Source of the DNA: Chloroflexota bacterium
GTDB lineage: Bacteria; Chloroflexota; Dormibacteria; Dormibacterales; Dormibacteraceae
Assembly: GCA_005880915.1 (NCBI GenBank)
Contig: VBIW01000040.1
Span: 1-64,000 of the forward strand
Length of the DNA: 64,000 bases
Reading direction: 5' to 3'
Under the pieces are notes generated by a model that saw only the letters and a list, made by a program, of their open reading frames with translations, was not told the DNA's origin and made no database searches. This document shows, piece by piece, positions 40,008 through 51,278 of the stretch; position 1 is the stretch's first letter, and each line of letters begins with the position of its first letter. Made by a program: the position numbers and the translations under genes.

Positions 40008-41256
40008 TGGTGCGGGCAAGCTTGTCCGGATCGTGGTGTGAAGGGATCCGCACGTTGACAACGTCTGAGGCGATGAAACGCACCTCCGGGTGCTTTGCGG
40101 TGTCGACCGGTCTGAAGATCACCGGCGCCTGACCGCCAGTGGGCGAATGCGTGGTGTTCGAGTTGACGAGCACGAAGTCGAAAAGGTTCGCGCCAACGTG
40201 CTCGCGGATCACGCGCAGGTAGTCATCGACGTTGTAACCCTCTGTCTCGCCCGGCTGCGCCGCGACGTTGCAGATGTAGAGCTTCAGCGCGGGCGAGGCC
40301 TTGATCGCCTCGACCATTCCCTCGACCAGGAGGTTGGGAAGGATCGACGTGTAGAGCGAGCCCGGTCCGACGATGATCAGCTCGGCGCTGAGAATCGCCT
40401 GCGCCGCTTCGGGGTTGACCTGCACACCGTCGGGCTTGAGGAAGACATGGCTGATGGGGGCGTTCTGCATTGGAATCTTGGACTCGCCGACGACGGAGCC
40501 TCCGTTGATGGAGGCGACCAGGGTCACGTCCTGCAGAGTGGACGGAACGATGGTGCCCTTGACGGCGAGCACTTTTCCGGATTCGCGAAGAGCCTGCTCG
40601 AAGTTCCCGGTGACGTCGGCCATCGCCATGATGAACAGGTTTCCAAACGCGTGGCCGTTGAGCGAGCCTTCCTTGAACCGGTGATCGAAGAGCTGCTTCA
40701 TCAAAGGTTCGGCATCCGCCAGCGCGATGAGGCACTGCCGGAAATCACCCGGTGGCAGAACGCGATATTCGTCGCGCAGCCGGCCCGATGACCCGCCGTC
40801 GTCTGCCACGGTGACGATCACGGAGAGGTTGGATGTATAGGTCTTCAAACCGCGCAGCAGAGAGCTGAGCCCCGTGCCGCCGCCGATCGCCACGATGCGA
40901 GGTCCACGTCCGCGCAGGCGGAATGCGTGGATGACCTCGACGACGCTGCTCGTGCTGTTGCCTGGGAGAAATGGCCCAAGCACGGACTGGGTGAGCTTCA
41001 GGTAGCTGATCACGAGAAGGCCGACCCCGACGATGCCGAAGATGGTCGCGCGTGCCCAGTAAGGCCAGAACTGGAGCGTGATGTAAAAGAAGATGCCCGG
41101 GAGGCGGATGGTCTGGTAGACCTCTTTCAGGGCGTAGGCGACACCGAGCACGAGGACGAGCTCGGAGGCCATCAGCAAGAGAAGCCAACGTTTGATCTGT
41201 AGGCCGGGCGTCAGCCAGCGGAGCCAAGACCCGGTTGAAGCAAGCCTTCTGGCCAT
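39982..41256 (-). CDS. yvcK: YvcK-family protein (gluconeogenesis/cell-envelope factor) with N-terminal membrane anchor
   Basis: 424 residues. Two N-terminal transmembrane segments (about 20-40 and 60-83) precede a CofD-like Rossmann domain: RIVAIGGGTGLSSLLRGLKTYT, VIVTVADDGGSSGRLRDEY, LPPGDFRQCLIALAD and HAFGNLFIMAMADVTGNFEQAL. YvcK binds UDP-sugars and is needed for growth on gluconeogenic carbon and for cell shape in Bacillus and mycobacteria (CuvA). The membrane anchor is an addition seen in some lineages. It usually clusters with rapZ and whiA, which are absent here. Confidence 0.9.
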   Translation of the reverse strand: MARRLASTGSWLRWLTPGLQIKRWLLLLMASELVLVLGVAYALKEVYQTIRLPGIFFYITLQFWPYWARATIFGIVGVGLLVISYLKLTQSVLGPFLPGNSTSSVVEVIHAFRLRGRGPRIVAIGGGTGLSSLLRGLKTYTSNLSVIVTVADDGGSSGRLRDEYRVLPPGDFRQCLIALADAEPLMKQLFDHRFKEGSLNGHAFGNLFIMAMADVTGNFEQALRESGKVLAVKGTIVPSTLQDVTLVASINGGSVVGESKIPMQNAPISHVFLKPDGVQVNPEAAQAILSAELIIVGPGSLYTSILPNLLVEGMVEAIKASPALKLYICNVAAQPGETEGYNVDDYLRVIREHVGANLFDFVLVNSNTTHSPTGGQAPVIFRPVDTAKHPEVRFIASDVVNVRIPSHHDPDKLARTIMRKVWQA

Positions 41257-41323
41257 CTACCCCGCCTGGAACAACGTGTGGAAAACGTGCAAAGTTACCT
41301 TGGTACTACGCTTCCTCTGAAGT

Positions 41324-41701
41324 ATGCGGACTTTGCGCCGGATCCGTCGCCTTACAAGGGTGGTCACTCTCGGGCTCGTCGTGGCCGCGGTCGCGACGGA
41401 GCTTGCCAAGCCCGCGCCCGAACGAACGTGGCACGGCAGGGTCCTCGGCGCGGTTCCGTACGACTTCAGGCCGCCCACCTGGCGCAAGATCCGCGAGGCG
41501 TACTGGAATCCTGAGTCGGACCACCTCTTCAGCGACCGCGTTTTTGGAGTGGGCTGGGCGATAAACCTCCATAGAGCGAAAACGCTGATGGAAGGCGCTT
41601 TCAGCAGTCTGATGGGCAAAGAGAAGGCCGTCTCAATTCGGATGACCGTTCACGCTGAGGGTGGGAGCAAGAAGCCCGACGTCGTCATCACACGGGAATA
41701 G
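41324..41701 (+). CDS. DUF5808 domain protein
   Basis: 125 residues. An N-terminal basic segment with one hydrophobic stretch (LTRVVTLGLVVAAVATELA) is followed by the DUF5808-like core WRKIREAYWNPESDHLFSDRVFGVGWAINLHRA. The function of this family is unknown; members are often membrane-associated. It is divergent from yvcK with a 67-bp gap. Confidence 0.65.
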   Translation: MRTLRRIRRLTRVVTLGLVVAAVATELAKPAPERTWHGRVLGAVPYDFRPPTWRKIREAYWNPESDHLFSDRVFGVGWAINLHRAKTLMEGAFSSLMGKEKAVSIRMTVHAEGGSKKPDVVITRE

Positions 41702-41757
41702 CGCGCCGCCGAGACGTCCTTAGAATGATTCGCCCGGCCCGGCACCTGATCGGGACT

Positions 41758-41832
41758 TGGGGAGTGGCGCAACGGTAGCGCAGCTGACTCTGGATCAGAA
41801 GGTTGAAGGTTCGAATCCTTCCTCCCCAGCCA
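41758..41832 (+). tRNA. tRNA-Gln (anticodon CTG)
   Basis: The acceptor stem TGGGGAG/CTCCCCA, D-arm GCGC-AACGGTA-GCGC, anticodon loop CTCTGGA with CTG at positions 34-36, T-loop GGTTCGAATCC, discriminator G and an encoded 3' CCA make a complete cloverleaf. It reads codon CAG. It is the only tRNA I find in the window and stands at the edge of a short accessory stretch (small protein, MazEF). Confidence 0.96.
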
Positions 41833-41894
41833 CCTCTGCGGGTCGCAACCCTCGAGCGATCCACCCCTCGCCGCCATGAGAGGATGCTCGGGAG

Positions 41895-42074
41895 ATGGAC
41901 GAACTAGGCCATGTCTCGACAGAGGGCGGGCCGCTGCTGCTCATCTCTGTCGGCAACGCAGCCATCATTGTCAGTTTGCCTGCAGGCGAATACCTCTGCT
42001 CGGGGGACGAGGTACACGATGACGGGCCATCAGCGCTGCGGTGCTGGGTCACGCCCGAAGGCGGGGTTCGTTAG
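41895..42074 (+). CDS. Small hypothetical protein (59 aa)
   Basis: A compact 59-residue frame, MDELGHVSTEGGPLLLI then SVGNAAIIVSLPAGEYLCSG, ending PEGGVR. The hydrophobic/acidic alternation looks like a folded small domain. There is no signal peptide and no family I can name. GGGAG lies directly before the ATG with tight spacing. It sits between tRNA-Gln and the MazEF pair on the same strand and stops 32 nt before the antitoxin. Confidence 0.45.
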   Translation: MDELGHVSTEGGPLLLISVGNAAIIVSLPAGEYLCSGDEVHDDGPSALRCWVTPEGGVR

Positions 42075-42080
42075 GCGGCG

Positions 42081-42100
42081 TCATACAATTGTGATACACT
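42081..42100 (+). promoter_or_regulatory. Candidate promoter/operator of the MazEF pair
   Basis: TACAAT (42084-42089) and TACACT (42095-42100) are overlapping -10 candidates. TACACT ends 6 nt before the antitoxin GTG, implying a leaderless mRNA. The CAATTG palindrome inside TCATACAATTGTGATA may be the autoregulatory site of the ribbon-helix-helix antitoxin. Confidence 0.45.
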
Positions 42101-42106
42101 CTGTCG

Positions 42107-42343
42107 GTGGAGAAGGCGATTTCGATCAGGCTGGATGACGAGGCTCAAAAAGCGCTCCGAGCACTGACCGTTTCTGGTCGAAGTCAATCCGACGCCGTCC
42201 GAGAAGCCATCGTCGAGCTGGCCAGGCGAGGGCGTCGCGGCGACTTAGCTGCTGAAGCGAAACTACTCAGCGGCGACCGCGAGGATCGTGCGGAAAAAGC
42301 CCGCGTCGCCCAGTTGATGGAATCACTTCGTGCAGCGGGGTGA
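42107..42343 (+). CDS. Ribbon-helix-helix antitoxin (MazE/VapB-like)
   Basis: 78 residues from GTG. The N-terminal ribbon KAISIRLDDEAQKALRALTV and helix pair SGRSQSDAVREAIVELARRG form a CopG/Arc-type DNA-binding fold. The charged C-terminal half (DREDRAEKARVAQLMESLRA) would wrap the toxin. It overlaps the downstream mazF by 14 nt, the standard antitoxin-first order, so it should neutralise that toxin and repress the operon. Confidence 0.85.
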   Translation: MEKAISIRLDDEAQKALRALTVSGRSQSDAVREAIVELARRGRRGDLAAEAKLLSGDREDRAEKARVAQLMESLRAAG

Positions 42344-42653
42344 AGTCTTTCGCCTGCGTGTCCCCCGAGGAACCAGGGGACACGAGCAGGCCGGGCGACG
42401 TTACGGCGTAGTTCTTCAGGCCGGCGAACTGCTCAGCCTCTCCACAGTGATCATCGCGCCGACATCAACACGCGCCCATCCGGCTTCATTCAGGCCTGAG
42501 GTGGAAATCGACGGTCAGCGGACGCGGGTCCTGGTGGAGCAGCTCGGAGCAGTCGATCCGAGCCGGCTCGGCGAATCGCACGGGCTGCTCGCGTTCGCCG
42601 AGCTTCGTGAGGTCGATCGAGCTTTGGCCGTTGTCGTCGGTCTCGGTACTTGA
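42330..42653 (+). CDS. MazF/PemK-family toxin
   Basis: 107 residues from GTG. MQRGEVFRLRVPRGTRGHEQAGRRYGVVLQAGEL matches the beta1-beta2 region of MazF, followed by TVIIAPTSTRAHPASFRPEVEI with the conserved TS/T block, and TRVLVEQLGAVDPSRLG. These proteins are sequence-specific RNases that cut mRNA, tRNA or rRNA. Length and motifs are complete, so it is probably active. It is translationally coupled to its antitoxin. Confidence 0.88.
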   Translation: MQRGEVFRLRVPRGTRGHEQAGRRYGVVLQAGELLSLSTVIIAPTSTRAHPASFRPEVEIDGQRTRVLVEQLGAVDPSRLGESHGLLAFAELREVDRALAVVVGLGT

Positions 42654-42806
42654 GGATCGGGCCGCGCCGATCGCTGCAGCGCCAGGCCCAAGCTCACCAG
42701 CGGTGGCCGCCAGTTTCATAATGCATCTGCTCGTGGCAAACCTCGGCCACTGGCATCGACGGCGGCCAACACCGACCTAGGGGTCTCGAGTCTGGAACTT
42801 CAATCG

Positions 42807-43307
42807 ATGGGCGAGCACTATGAGTTCACCGACGTCTGGACCATTCCGGCCGGCATCGACTTCGCCTGGAGGATGGTCGATGACGTCGCCAGTTGGCCGA
42901 ATTGGTGGCCGGACTATCGCTTCGCGGAGGTCGTTTCAGACATCAAGCACGGACCGGGTACGCGATGGCACGTAAAGGTGAAGTCAGATTTGCCATATAC
43001 CCTCGATTTCAACTTCACGGTCCTGGCTCACGAACCTCCCGGCTATGTCCGCACTCGGGTCGAGGGGTTTTTTGATGGCGAAATCGATTGGCGCTTGGAG
43101 CGGCTGTCATCGAACCAGACCCGAATGACGCTGCACGAACAAACCGAAACGAGGTGGGCCTTGATCAACGTCACTGCCCGGCTCGGCGGTCGATGGCTGC
43201 TCATCAGGAACCACAAATCGGCGATGCGTCGTGGCGAAATGGGTATGAAAGCCGCCCTCGCGAGAGGCTATATGCCACCGGATCTGGACGGCGTCCCAGT
43301 CGGGTGA
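42807..43307 (+). CDS. SRPBCC (START-like) domain protein
   Basis: 166 residues. The helix-grip pattern is visible: HYEFTDVWTIPAGIDFAWRMVDDVASWPNWWPDYRFAEVV at the start, GPGTRWHVKVKSDLPYTLDFNFTVLAHEPPGYVRTRVEGFFDGEIDWRL in the sheet, and a long C-terminal helix with basic residues. Polyketide-cyclase/dehydrase-like SRPBCC proteins bind hydrophobic ligands; the ligand here is unknown. It faces the glgX operon convergently across a palindrome-rich gap. Confidence 0.8.
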   Translation: MGEHYEFTDVWTIPAGIDFAWRMVDDVASWPNWWPDYRFAEVVSDIKHGPGTRWHVKVKSDLPYTLDFNFTVLAHEPPGYVRTRVEGFFDGEIDWRLERLSSNQTRMTLHEQTETRWALINVTARLGGRWLLIRNHKSAMRRGEMGMKAALARGYMPPDLDGVPVG

Positions 43308-43343
43308 AGCTTTACACGTACCTCGGCTGATTCTTGACAATCC

Positions 43344-43420
43344 CCGGCATGAGGATGCCGGATAGTCCGGACTATCCAATATCTCCGCGGGCAAAAAGGC
43401 CCGATAGTCCGGACTATCCG
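43344..43420. repeat. Two perfect palindromes 42 bp apart plus a hairpin
   Basis: GGATAGTCCGGACTATCC at 43360-43377 and GATAGTCCGGACTATC at 43403-43418 share a 16-bp perfect palindrome; their centres are 42 bp apart, close to four helical turns. A hairpin CCGGCAT-GAGG-ATGCCGG at 43344-43361 abuts the first. They lie between convergent stop codons, where a promoter operator is not expected. There is no T-run. Confidence 0.8.
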
Positions 43421-43458
43421 GGGTTGTGCCCGGATGCCGTACAAAGGCCGCGGTCAAG

Positions 43459-45556
<2,098 letters not shown>

Positions 45557-45564
<8 letters not shown>

Positions 45565-47296
45565 TGGGGCTTTCAGTTTCGAAGATTGCGGTTCCCAGAG
45601 GAGGGATCGAGACGCCGCCGTCGCTGGTGGCGACGCTCCGGGAGCACATGGCCAGCCGCGATCCCGCCGGCGGTACGACCGTCCAGTCGTCGTCGCCGAG
45701 GTTCACGTCCACGCTGACGCCTGGCCTCGAAAAGGACACGCGACGCGCCCGCTCGTCCACGATGACGTCAACGCCCTCGCCGGCTCGAGTGCCCGCCGGC
45801 GGCAGCCTCCGACGAAGCGCGATCATGTCGCGATACCAGTCGAGCATGCCCGCGTGGAGGTCTTCGCCGATCTCTTCCCAGCGCAGCTTCGACCGCTCGA
45901 AAGTCGCGAGGTCCTGCGGGTCCGGGACGTCTTTGGGACTCCAGCCGAACTCTTCGAACTCGTGCTTGCGGCCCTCCGCCACGGCCTTGCCGAGCTCCGG
46001 GTCCTCGTGCGACGTGAAGTAGAGAAAGGGCGTACTCGCCGCCCACTCCTCGCCCTGGAACAGCATCGGCGTGAACGGCGAGGTAAGAAGCAGCGCAGCC
46101 GCGGCTTTCAGCTCCGGGATGCCCACGAGCGCCGCCAGCCGCTCACCGGCAGCGCGGTTGCCGACCTGGTCGTGGGTCTGGGTCGCCACGACGAATGCGC
46201 GAGGTGGCAGGTCGTCGGGTTTGTCGCCGCGCCGCCTGCCCCGGTGGCGCGACCACTCACCGTCGTAGACCCAGGCCTGTCGCAGCGCCTTGCCGAGCTG
46301 TGCAAGCGACCCGAAGTCCTTGTAGTAGCCGGCGTGCTCGCCCGTGAGCACCGTGTGCAGCGCGTGGTGCCAGTCGTCGTCCCACACCGCGTCGAGTCCA
46401 TAGCCACCCCAGGCGCGGCCGCGGACGATCCGCGGGTCGTTGAGGTCCGACTCGGCGATGACGAACGTGGCTCGGCCGAGCTCTTCGCCCAGCGTCGTGA
46501 CCTCCGTCGCCAGCTGCTTGAGGATGTGCGTTGGCGACTCGTCAACGATCGCGTGCACCGCATCGAGGCGCAAGCCGTCCACGTGATAGTCGCGGATCCA
46601 CATCAGCGCGTTGTCGACAGCGAAGCGGCGCACCTCTCCCGCCTCGGGTCCATCGAAGTTGAGCGCTGAGCCCCACGCGGTGTGGTGCCGGTCGCTGAAG
46701 TAGGGTCCAAACCCGGGCAGGAAGTTGCCGACCGGGCCGAGGTGGTTGTAGACGACATCCAGGATCACGGCCAGGCCGGCCAGATGGCACGCGTCGACAA
46801 AACGCTTCATCGCCTCGGGACCGCCGTAAGCGTGGTGAGGCGCAAACAGGTGGACGCCGTCATAACCCCAGCCGCGCGTGCCGGAGAACTCGGCCACCGG
46901 CATGACCTGGACTGCATCCACGCCGAGCTCGACCAGGTGGTGGAGGAACTCGATCGCGGAATCGAATGTTCCGGCGGCGGTGAACGTGCCGATGTGCAGC
47001 TCGTAGAGGACCAGGCCTTCGAGCGGACGGCCGCGCCAGCCGGTGTCGTGCCACGGATGGGCGGTCTGGTCGACGACCTCCGACAGCCCCAGCACACCGT
47101 CGGGCTGGGCGGCTGAGCGCGGATCAGGACGCGGCGGCCCGCCGTCGAGGGAGAAGCCGTAACGGGTGCCGGCGTTCGCGGCAGCATGGTCGGATTCCCA
47201 CCACCCGCCATCCGCCGCGCTCATGCCGATGCGGCCTCTGTCGGAGACCAGGTGGATGGTTTTGGCGCGGGGCGCCCAGACGGCGAAACGATGCAT
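45557..47296 (-). CDS. treZ: Malto-oligosyltrehalose trehalohydrolase
   Basis: 579 residues from the ATG at 47296. It releases trehalose from maltooligosyl trehalose. The N-terminal CBM48 begins MHRFAVWAPRAKTIHLV; the GH13_10 barrel has DAVQVMPVAEFSGTRGWGYDG, VDGLRLDAVHAIVDESP (nucleophile), FVIAESDLNDPR (acid/base) and VVATQTHDQVGNRAAGERL. The start codon shares one base with the treY stop (TGATG), so the two are translationally coupled. Upstream in-frame sequence belongs to treY and is not part of this protein. Confidence 0.95.
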
Positions 47297-49752
47297 CAGC
47301 CGATGCCGGCGGCCAACACGGCGACGGGGAACTTCTCCAGCAGCCGGTTTGCCTCGACAGGTCGGCCTCCGTCCTCGACGTCGCCCGTCAAGAGATTCGT
47401 CCACCGACCATCCGGCAGTGCCACCTCGGTGTCGCCCCAATCGCCGGCGAGGCCTGCCGGCAGTCGCGGCACGAGAGTCAGCAGCGACCCGCGGACAAAA
47501 CCCAGCGCGTGATTGGCCTTCGCCCCGGTCGCGCTCAGCGGCGCGTAGTCGCGCGACGCGAACAGGTCGGGGCGGCCTGCCCTCTCTCGCAGCAGACGGC
47601 TGATCAGCCAGATCTTGGCCGAGCCGTCGTCCAGGCGGCGTGCAATCTCCTCCGCGCCGATCCCCGCCGTGCCTTCCAGGGCTGCCCGTCGCGACGCGAA
47701 GTCGACCGGCTGCCGGTTGTCCGGGTCGACCAGCGTGAGGTTCCACAGCTCGGTGCCCTGGTAGATGTCGCTCACACCGGGACATGTGAGCAGCAGCGTC
47801 GTCTGCGCCAGCGATGCGATGCGGCCGTACGACACGAGCTGCGTGCGGCCGAGGAACGACTCGAGGTCGCTCGTGAACTCGGCGTCTGACGTGATGGAGC
47901 GGACGAACTCGGCCAGCGCGTCCTCGTAGGCGGCGACCGGGTTCGTCCACGATGTGTGCACCTTCGCCTCCCGCGCTGCCTTGTTCAGGAATTGCGTCAG
48001 GCGCTCTTCGTCGATTGGCCATGCGCCGACGATCGTCTGGTAAGCGAGATACTCGAGGTTGCGGTCAGGGTAACCGTGGGGCCGGTGACGGTCGTTGTGC
48101 TCGGCCCAGCGCCTGACCGCGGCCTCCCATTCGCCCGGAATTTCGGAAAGGACGTTCAATCGCGCGCGGACATCGCCGCTGTGCTTGGTGTCGTGGGTCG
48201 AGAGGGTCAGCATGGTTGCGGGGCGGGCGGTTGCGATGTACGCGCACCATTCGTGAAACGCGTCGACCCCGTGTCCAAACGCGCCCGGATCACCGCCTAC
48301 CTCGTTGAGAGAAACCAGCCGGTGGTAACGGTAGAACGCTGTGTCCTCTACTCCCTTGGCCATCACCGCCGGTGTGAACTGTTGAAAGCGCGCGGCGAAC
48401 TCTTCCTCGAGCTCGCCCCGGCGATCGAGCAGCAGCACGTCGGCGATCAGCGCCAGCAGCTCACGGTCGATATCCGGCCTACGCCGGCTCGCCTCTTCGA
48501 TTGCGTACGCAACTTCAGCGCGGTCTTGTTCGCTCGCGGCGGCAGCCGGCGTCACGTACGTCCGGTAGACGCGGAACCCGGCCCCTGCCTCGGCCACGGC
48601 CTCACGCACTTCGCGGTGCGTCCGGTCGCGGTGCCGGCGGTCGGATTCGCAGATCTCGCTCATGAGCGCCGCCAGTCTCCTGAGGTCCGGGTCCAGGTCC
48701 CCCGCGATGATCTCGTGCTTCGACGTTCGCGCCACCTCGACGTACGGCTGCGTCTCCCCCGTGAAGGCGTGGTAGAGCGCCGTCATGGCCGGCTCGTTCT
48801 CGGTGTTGACGAAAATGCCGTCCACGATCGAGATGAAGTCGTAGCCGGTGGTGCCCTGGATCGGGAATGACTCGGATAGCTCCTCGCCGGCCTGAAGGAT
48901 CTTCTCCACGACGATGTACGCCTCCGGTGCCGCGGCACGAAGACGGCGCAAGTAGGCCGCCGGGTCGCGCAAACCGTCGATGTGGTCGACCCGGACGCCG
49001 GAGACCTCACCGCGGTTGAGCAGGCCGACGATCACGCTGTGGCTGGCGGCGAAGACCTGCGGCTGCTCCACGCGCAGGCCGATCAGGCTGTCGATCGTGA
49101 AGAAGCGGCGATAGTTGAGCTCTTCTTGGGCGGTTCGCCAGTACGCAAGGCGATAATGCTGGCGCTGCAGCAAATCGTCGAACGCGTCGGCATCGTGCCC
49201 CACGTGGTCCATGTCCTCGGTGTCGAGGGTGCCCGGCGCAAGAGGAAACGCGACATCGTGATAGCGGACGACCACCTCGTCCCCATCCCGCTCGAGCGTC
49301 AGCGATCCATTCTCGAGCTCGTGGCCGAAGCGGTCACCGAGCACTCCGAGCAGGATCTTGTTCTTCAGGGTCGTCGGAGCGAGCCGCCAGTCGATGTCGA
49401 AATAGTCCGCATACCGACTCGACTGGCCGTGCGTAAGAAGGTCCCACCACCATGGGTTGGCCCGACCTGCCGCGGCCATGTGGTTGGGCACGATGTCGAC
49501 AAGGACCTCGACCGAGCGTTGGCGCATTGCCTCAGCCATCCGCTGAAGGCCGCCGTCGCCGCCGAGCTCGGAGCTGATCCGGGTTGGATCGACCACGTCA
49601 TAACCATGCGTGCTGCCTGGCGCCGCTTGAAGAATCGGCGAGCAGTAGAGGTGCGACAGGCCGAGTGCGGCGAGATAGTCGGCGAGCTGCGCGACATCGT
49701 CGAGCATGAGCTCAGGTGTGAGCTGGACCCTGTAAGTCGCTCGGGGCGTCAC
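47296..49752 (-). CDS. treY: Maltooligosyl trehalose synthase
   Basis: 818 residues from GTG. It isomerises the reducing end of maltodextrins into an alpha,alpha-1,1 link. GH13_26 signatures: TYRVQLTPELMLDDVAQLADYL at the start, VDIVPNHMAAAGRANPWW, SGVRVDHIDGLRDPAAYLRRL (nucleophile Asp), YIVVEKILQAGEELS (Glu), and TMLTLSTHDTKHSGDVRARL. The length is typical for the bacterial enzyme. It leads the trehalose operon; a TAGTAT -10-like hexamer lies in the 178-bp upstream gap on the same strand. The product supports desiccation and osmotic tolerance. Confidence 0.95.
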   Translation of the reverse strand: MTPRATYRVQLTPELMLDDVAQLADYLAALGLSHLYCSPILQAAPGSTHGYDVVDPTRISSELGGDGGLQRMAEAMRQRSVEVLVDIVPNHMAAAGRANPWWWDLLTHGQSSRYADYFDIDWRLAPTTLKNKILLGVLGDRFGHELENGSLTLERDGDEVVVRYHDVAFPLAPGTLDTEDMDHVGHDADAFDDLLQRQHYRLAYWRTAQEELNYRRFFTIDSLIGLRVEQPQVFAASHSVIVGLLNRGEVSGVRVDHIDGLRDPAAYLRRLRAAAPEAYIVVEKILQAGEELSESFPIQGTTGYDFISIVDGIFVNTENEPAMTALYHAFTGETQPYVEVARTSKHEIIAGDLDPDLRRLAALMSEICESDRRHRDRTHREVREAVAEAGAGFRVYRTYVTPAAAASEQDRAEVAYAIEEASRRRPDIDRELLALIADVLLLDRRGELEEEFAARFQQFTPAVMAKGVEDTAFYRYHRLVSLNEVGGDPGAFGHGVDAFHEWCAYIATARPATMLTLSTHDTKHSGDVRARLNVLSEIPGEWEAAVRRWAEHNDRHRPHGYPDRNLEYLAYQTIVGAWPIDEERLTQFLNKAAREAKVHTSWTNPVAAYEDALAEFVRSITSDAEFTSDLESFLGRTQLVSYGRIASLAQTTLLLTCPGVSDIYQGTELWNLTLVDPDNRQPVDFASRRAALEGTAGIGAEEIARRLDDGSAKIWLISRLLRERAGRPDLFASRDYAPLSATGAKANHALGFVRGSLLTLVPRLPAGLAGDWGDTEVALPDGRWTNLLTGDVEDGGRPVEANRLLEKFPVAVLAAGIG

Positions 49753-49930
49753 ACGTCTGGCAGTCGAGCCGCGGCGGCTCGGTTTCGACTCGCGATTCTC
49801 CTCAGCACACGCACAGGCACGACGACCATGCCGAGCGAAAGTGAGCCGGTCCAGATCGCAATGGGCACGCTTCTTCTAAGTGAATACTAGGTGGGCACGC
49901 CACATCGCCCCGACGAGTTGACCCAGCGCG

Positions 49931-50446
49931 TCAGAAGGCGTCAGGTGGGCAGCGCCACGTCCCGGTGACATGGCCCACGACAGAGTTCGGGTCGCTGTTT
50001 GCCGCGAGGTCGATGCTGATTGTTCCGGATCGCAGGTCGGCGTTGACGACGAGCGAGCTTTGTGAGCCCGTCGCCGGGAAGTAGTGGTCCGACCCGACGT
50101 CAAAGCCCACGCCTCCCGCCGCGTAGGTGCCTGCGCCGTGGAACGAGAGCTTGGTGACGTTCATCGCCATTTGCTTTCCCCCGACGTCGCCGACGATCGG
50201 TCCGGCGACGAACGAGCCACCGGTGCTCGCACACACATATGTGTCGCCGCGGTGGGCGGAGCCCATGTGCCCGCTGACGGTGCCGGTGAACGTGAGGTCT
50301 TCGGATACCTGGCCGCTGCTGGAGGACGGCGTTGTCGCCGCCGACGACGTCGCGGCGCCGCTGTTTGGGCTGCCGCTGCCGCAGGCGATGGCGAGAGTGC
50401 CCGCCATGAAAACAACGACGAGATGGCGCGTCAGGTTTGTTAGCAC
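49931..50446 (-). CDS. Lipoprotein of unknown function
   Basis: About 171 residues. The signal peptide LTNLTRHLVVVFMAGTLAIAC ends in a lipobox LAIAC, followed by a Ser/Thr/Ala-rich linker (GSGSPNSGAATSSAATTPSS). The mature domain (LTFTGTVSGHMGSAHRGDTYVC to GTWRCPPDAF) has two Cys that may pair and a beta-rich pattern. The GTG at 50446 is chosen because the signal peptide begins there; a GTG at 50491 would add 15 residues. No family is recognised. Confidence 0.7.
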   Translation of the reverse strand: MLTNLTRHLVVVFMAGTLAIACGSGSPNSGAATSSAATTPSSSSGQVSEDLTFTGTVSGHMGSAHRGDTYVCASTGGSFVAGPIVGDVGGKQMAMNVTKLSFHGAGTYAAGGVGFDVGSDHYFPATGSQSSLVVNADLRSGTISIDLAANSDPNSVVGHVTGTWRCPPDAF

Positions 50447-50518
50447 GGCGGGCAAGGTTAACGAATCCGGCGGTCGCGGCGTAGCCACCACAGATATCGA
50501 GTGACCACACCCAGGTCG

Positions 50519-51181
50519 CTACCGCGGTTTGACGAGGTCCCAGAGTGCTATGGCGACGATGACCACCACGAGCGCGAGAGGGGCGCCGATTACGATCGTC
50601 CAGACCGGATGGCCCTCAAGGAACAGGAGCCATCCAGGCAGCGCGCCCGGAAACTCCGACTGCAGCTCCGATGCTGAAAGCGGCGCATCCGACGAATCTC
50701 CTCCGATCACCTCTTGCAGATTGCGTAGGTCGCGGTCCGACCACAATGCCGCGCTCAAAGAGAAGAGCGCGCGCCCGTCCCGCGCGTAGACGACCGCGTA
50801 AGGTGCCGGGCTGCGCGCGTAGGAATTCCACCGCAGGCCGAGGCGGCGCAAGGCAAGTCCCCCGATTGATTCGAGCCGAAACCGCCGGCCCCACAAAAAT
50901 CGCCGGTAGGTCAGCACGCCGTCGTCGACGGAAATCTCGGCTCGGCCAAAAAACGCCACGCCGATCAAAACAAGACCCACGATGGTCGCGAAAACTGTGG
51001 TTCGTGCGCCCGGAATGGTGGCCCAGCGATAGATCAGGGCGATCACAGCGATCACGACGAATGGGAGGCCCAGGTTTCGAACCCATTTGTTGAAATAGCC
51101 ATTGATCGAGGGATGAAGGATCAGTCGTTGTCGGGCCTGGCTTCGATCCACTGTTCGTGCGTTCCTGCCTGGATAACGCAT
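50519..51181 (-). CDS. Membrane protein with PH-like domain, unknown function
   Basis: 220 residues from the ATG at 51181. Two N-terminal transmembrane segments (LPFVVIAVIALIYRWATI and TTVFATIVGLVLIGVAFFG) are followed by a beta-rich segment resembling bacterial PH domains (AEISVDDGVLTYRRFLWGRRFRLESIGGLALRRLG). A C-terminal membrane segment follows (VWTIVIGAPLALVVVIVAIAL). The upstream in-frame extension overlaps the divergent propeller gene and is rejected. Function unknown. Confidence 0.65.
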   Translation of the reverse strand: MRYPGRNARTVDRSQARQRLILHPSINGYFNKWVRNLGLPFVVIAVIALIYRWATIPGARTTVFATIVGLVLIGVAFFGRAEISVDDGVLTYRRFLWGRRFRLESIGGLALRRLGLRWNSYARSPAPYAVVYARDGRALFSLSAALWSDRDLRNLQEVIGGDSSDAPLSASELQSEFPGALPGWLLFLEGHPVWTIVIGAPLALVVVIVAIALWDLVKPR

Positions 51182-51278
51182 CAGGAAACGCCAGATCCCG
51201 ATCACCCGCGACCGAACGTTTGACTTGCCGCGACCTACCAAAACGGGGTATGTTCCCAGGGCTGGGGGTGCAAGTGAA

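Noticed and set aside
41822-43458. Integrative island with tRNA-Gln as attachment site
   Set aside because: No integrase and no repeat of the tRNA 3' end were seen in this window, so the idea is kept only as a weak observation.
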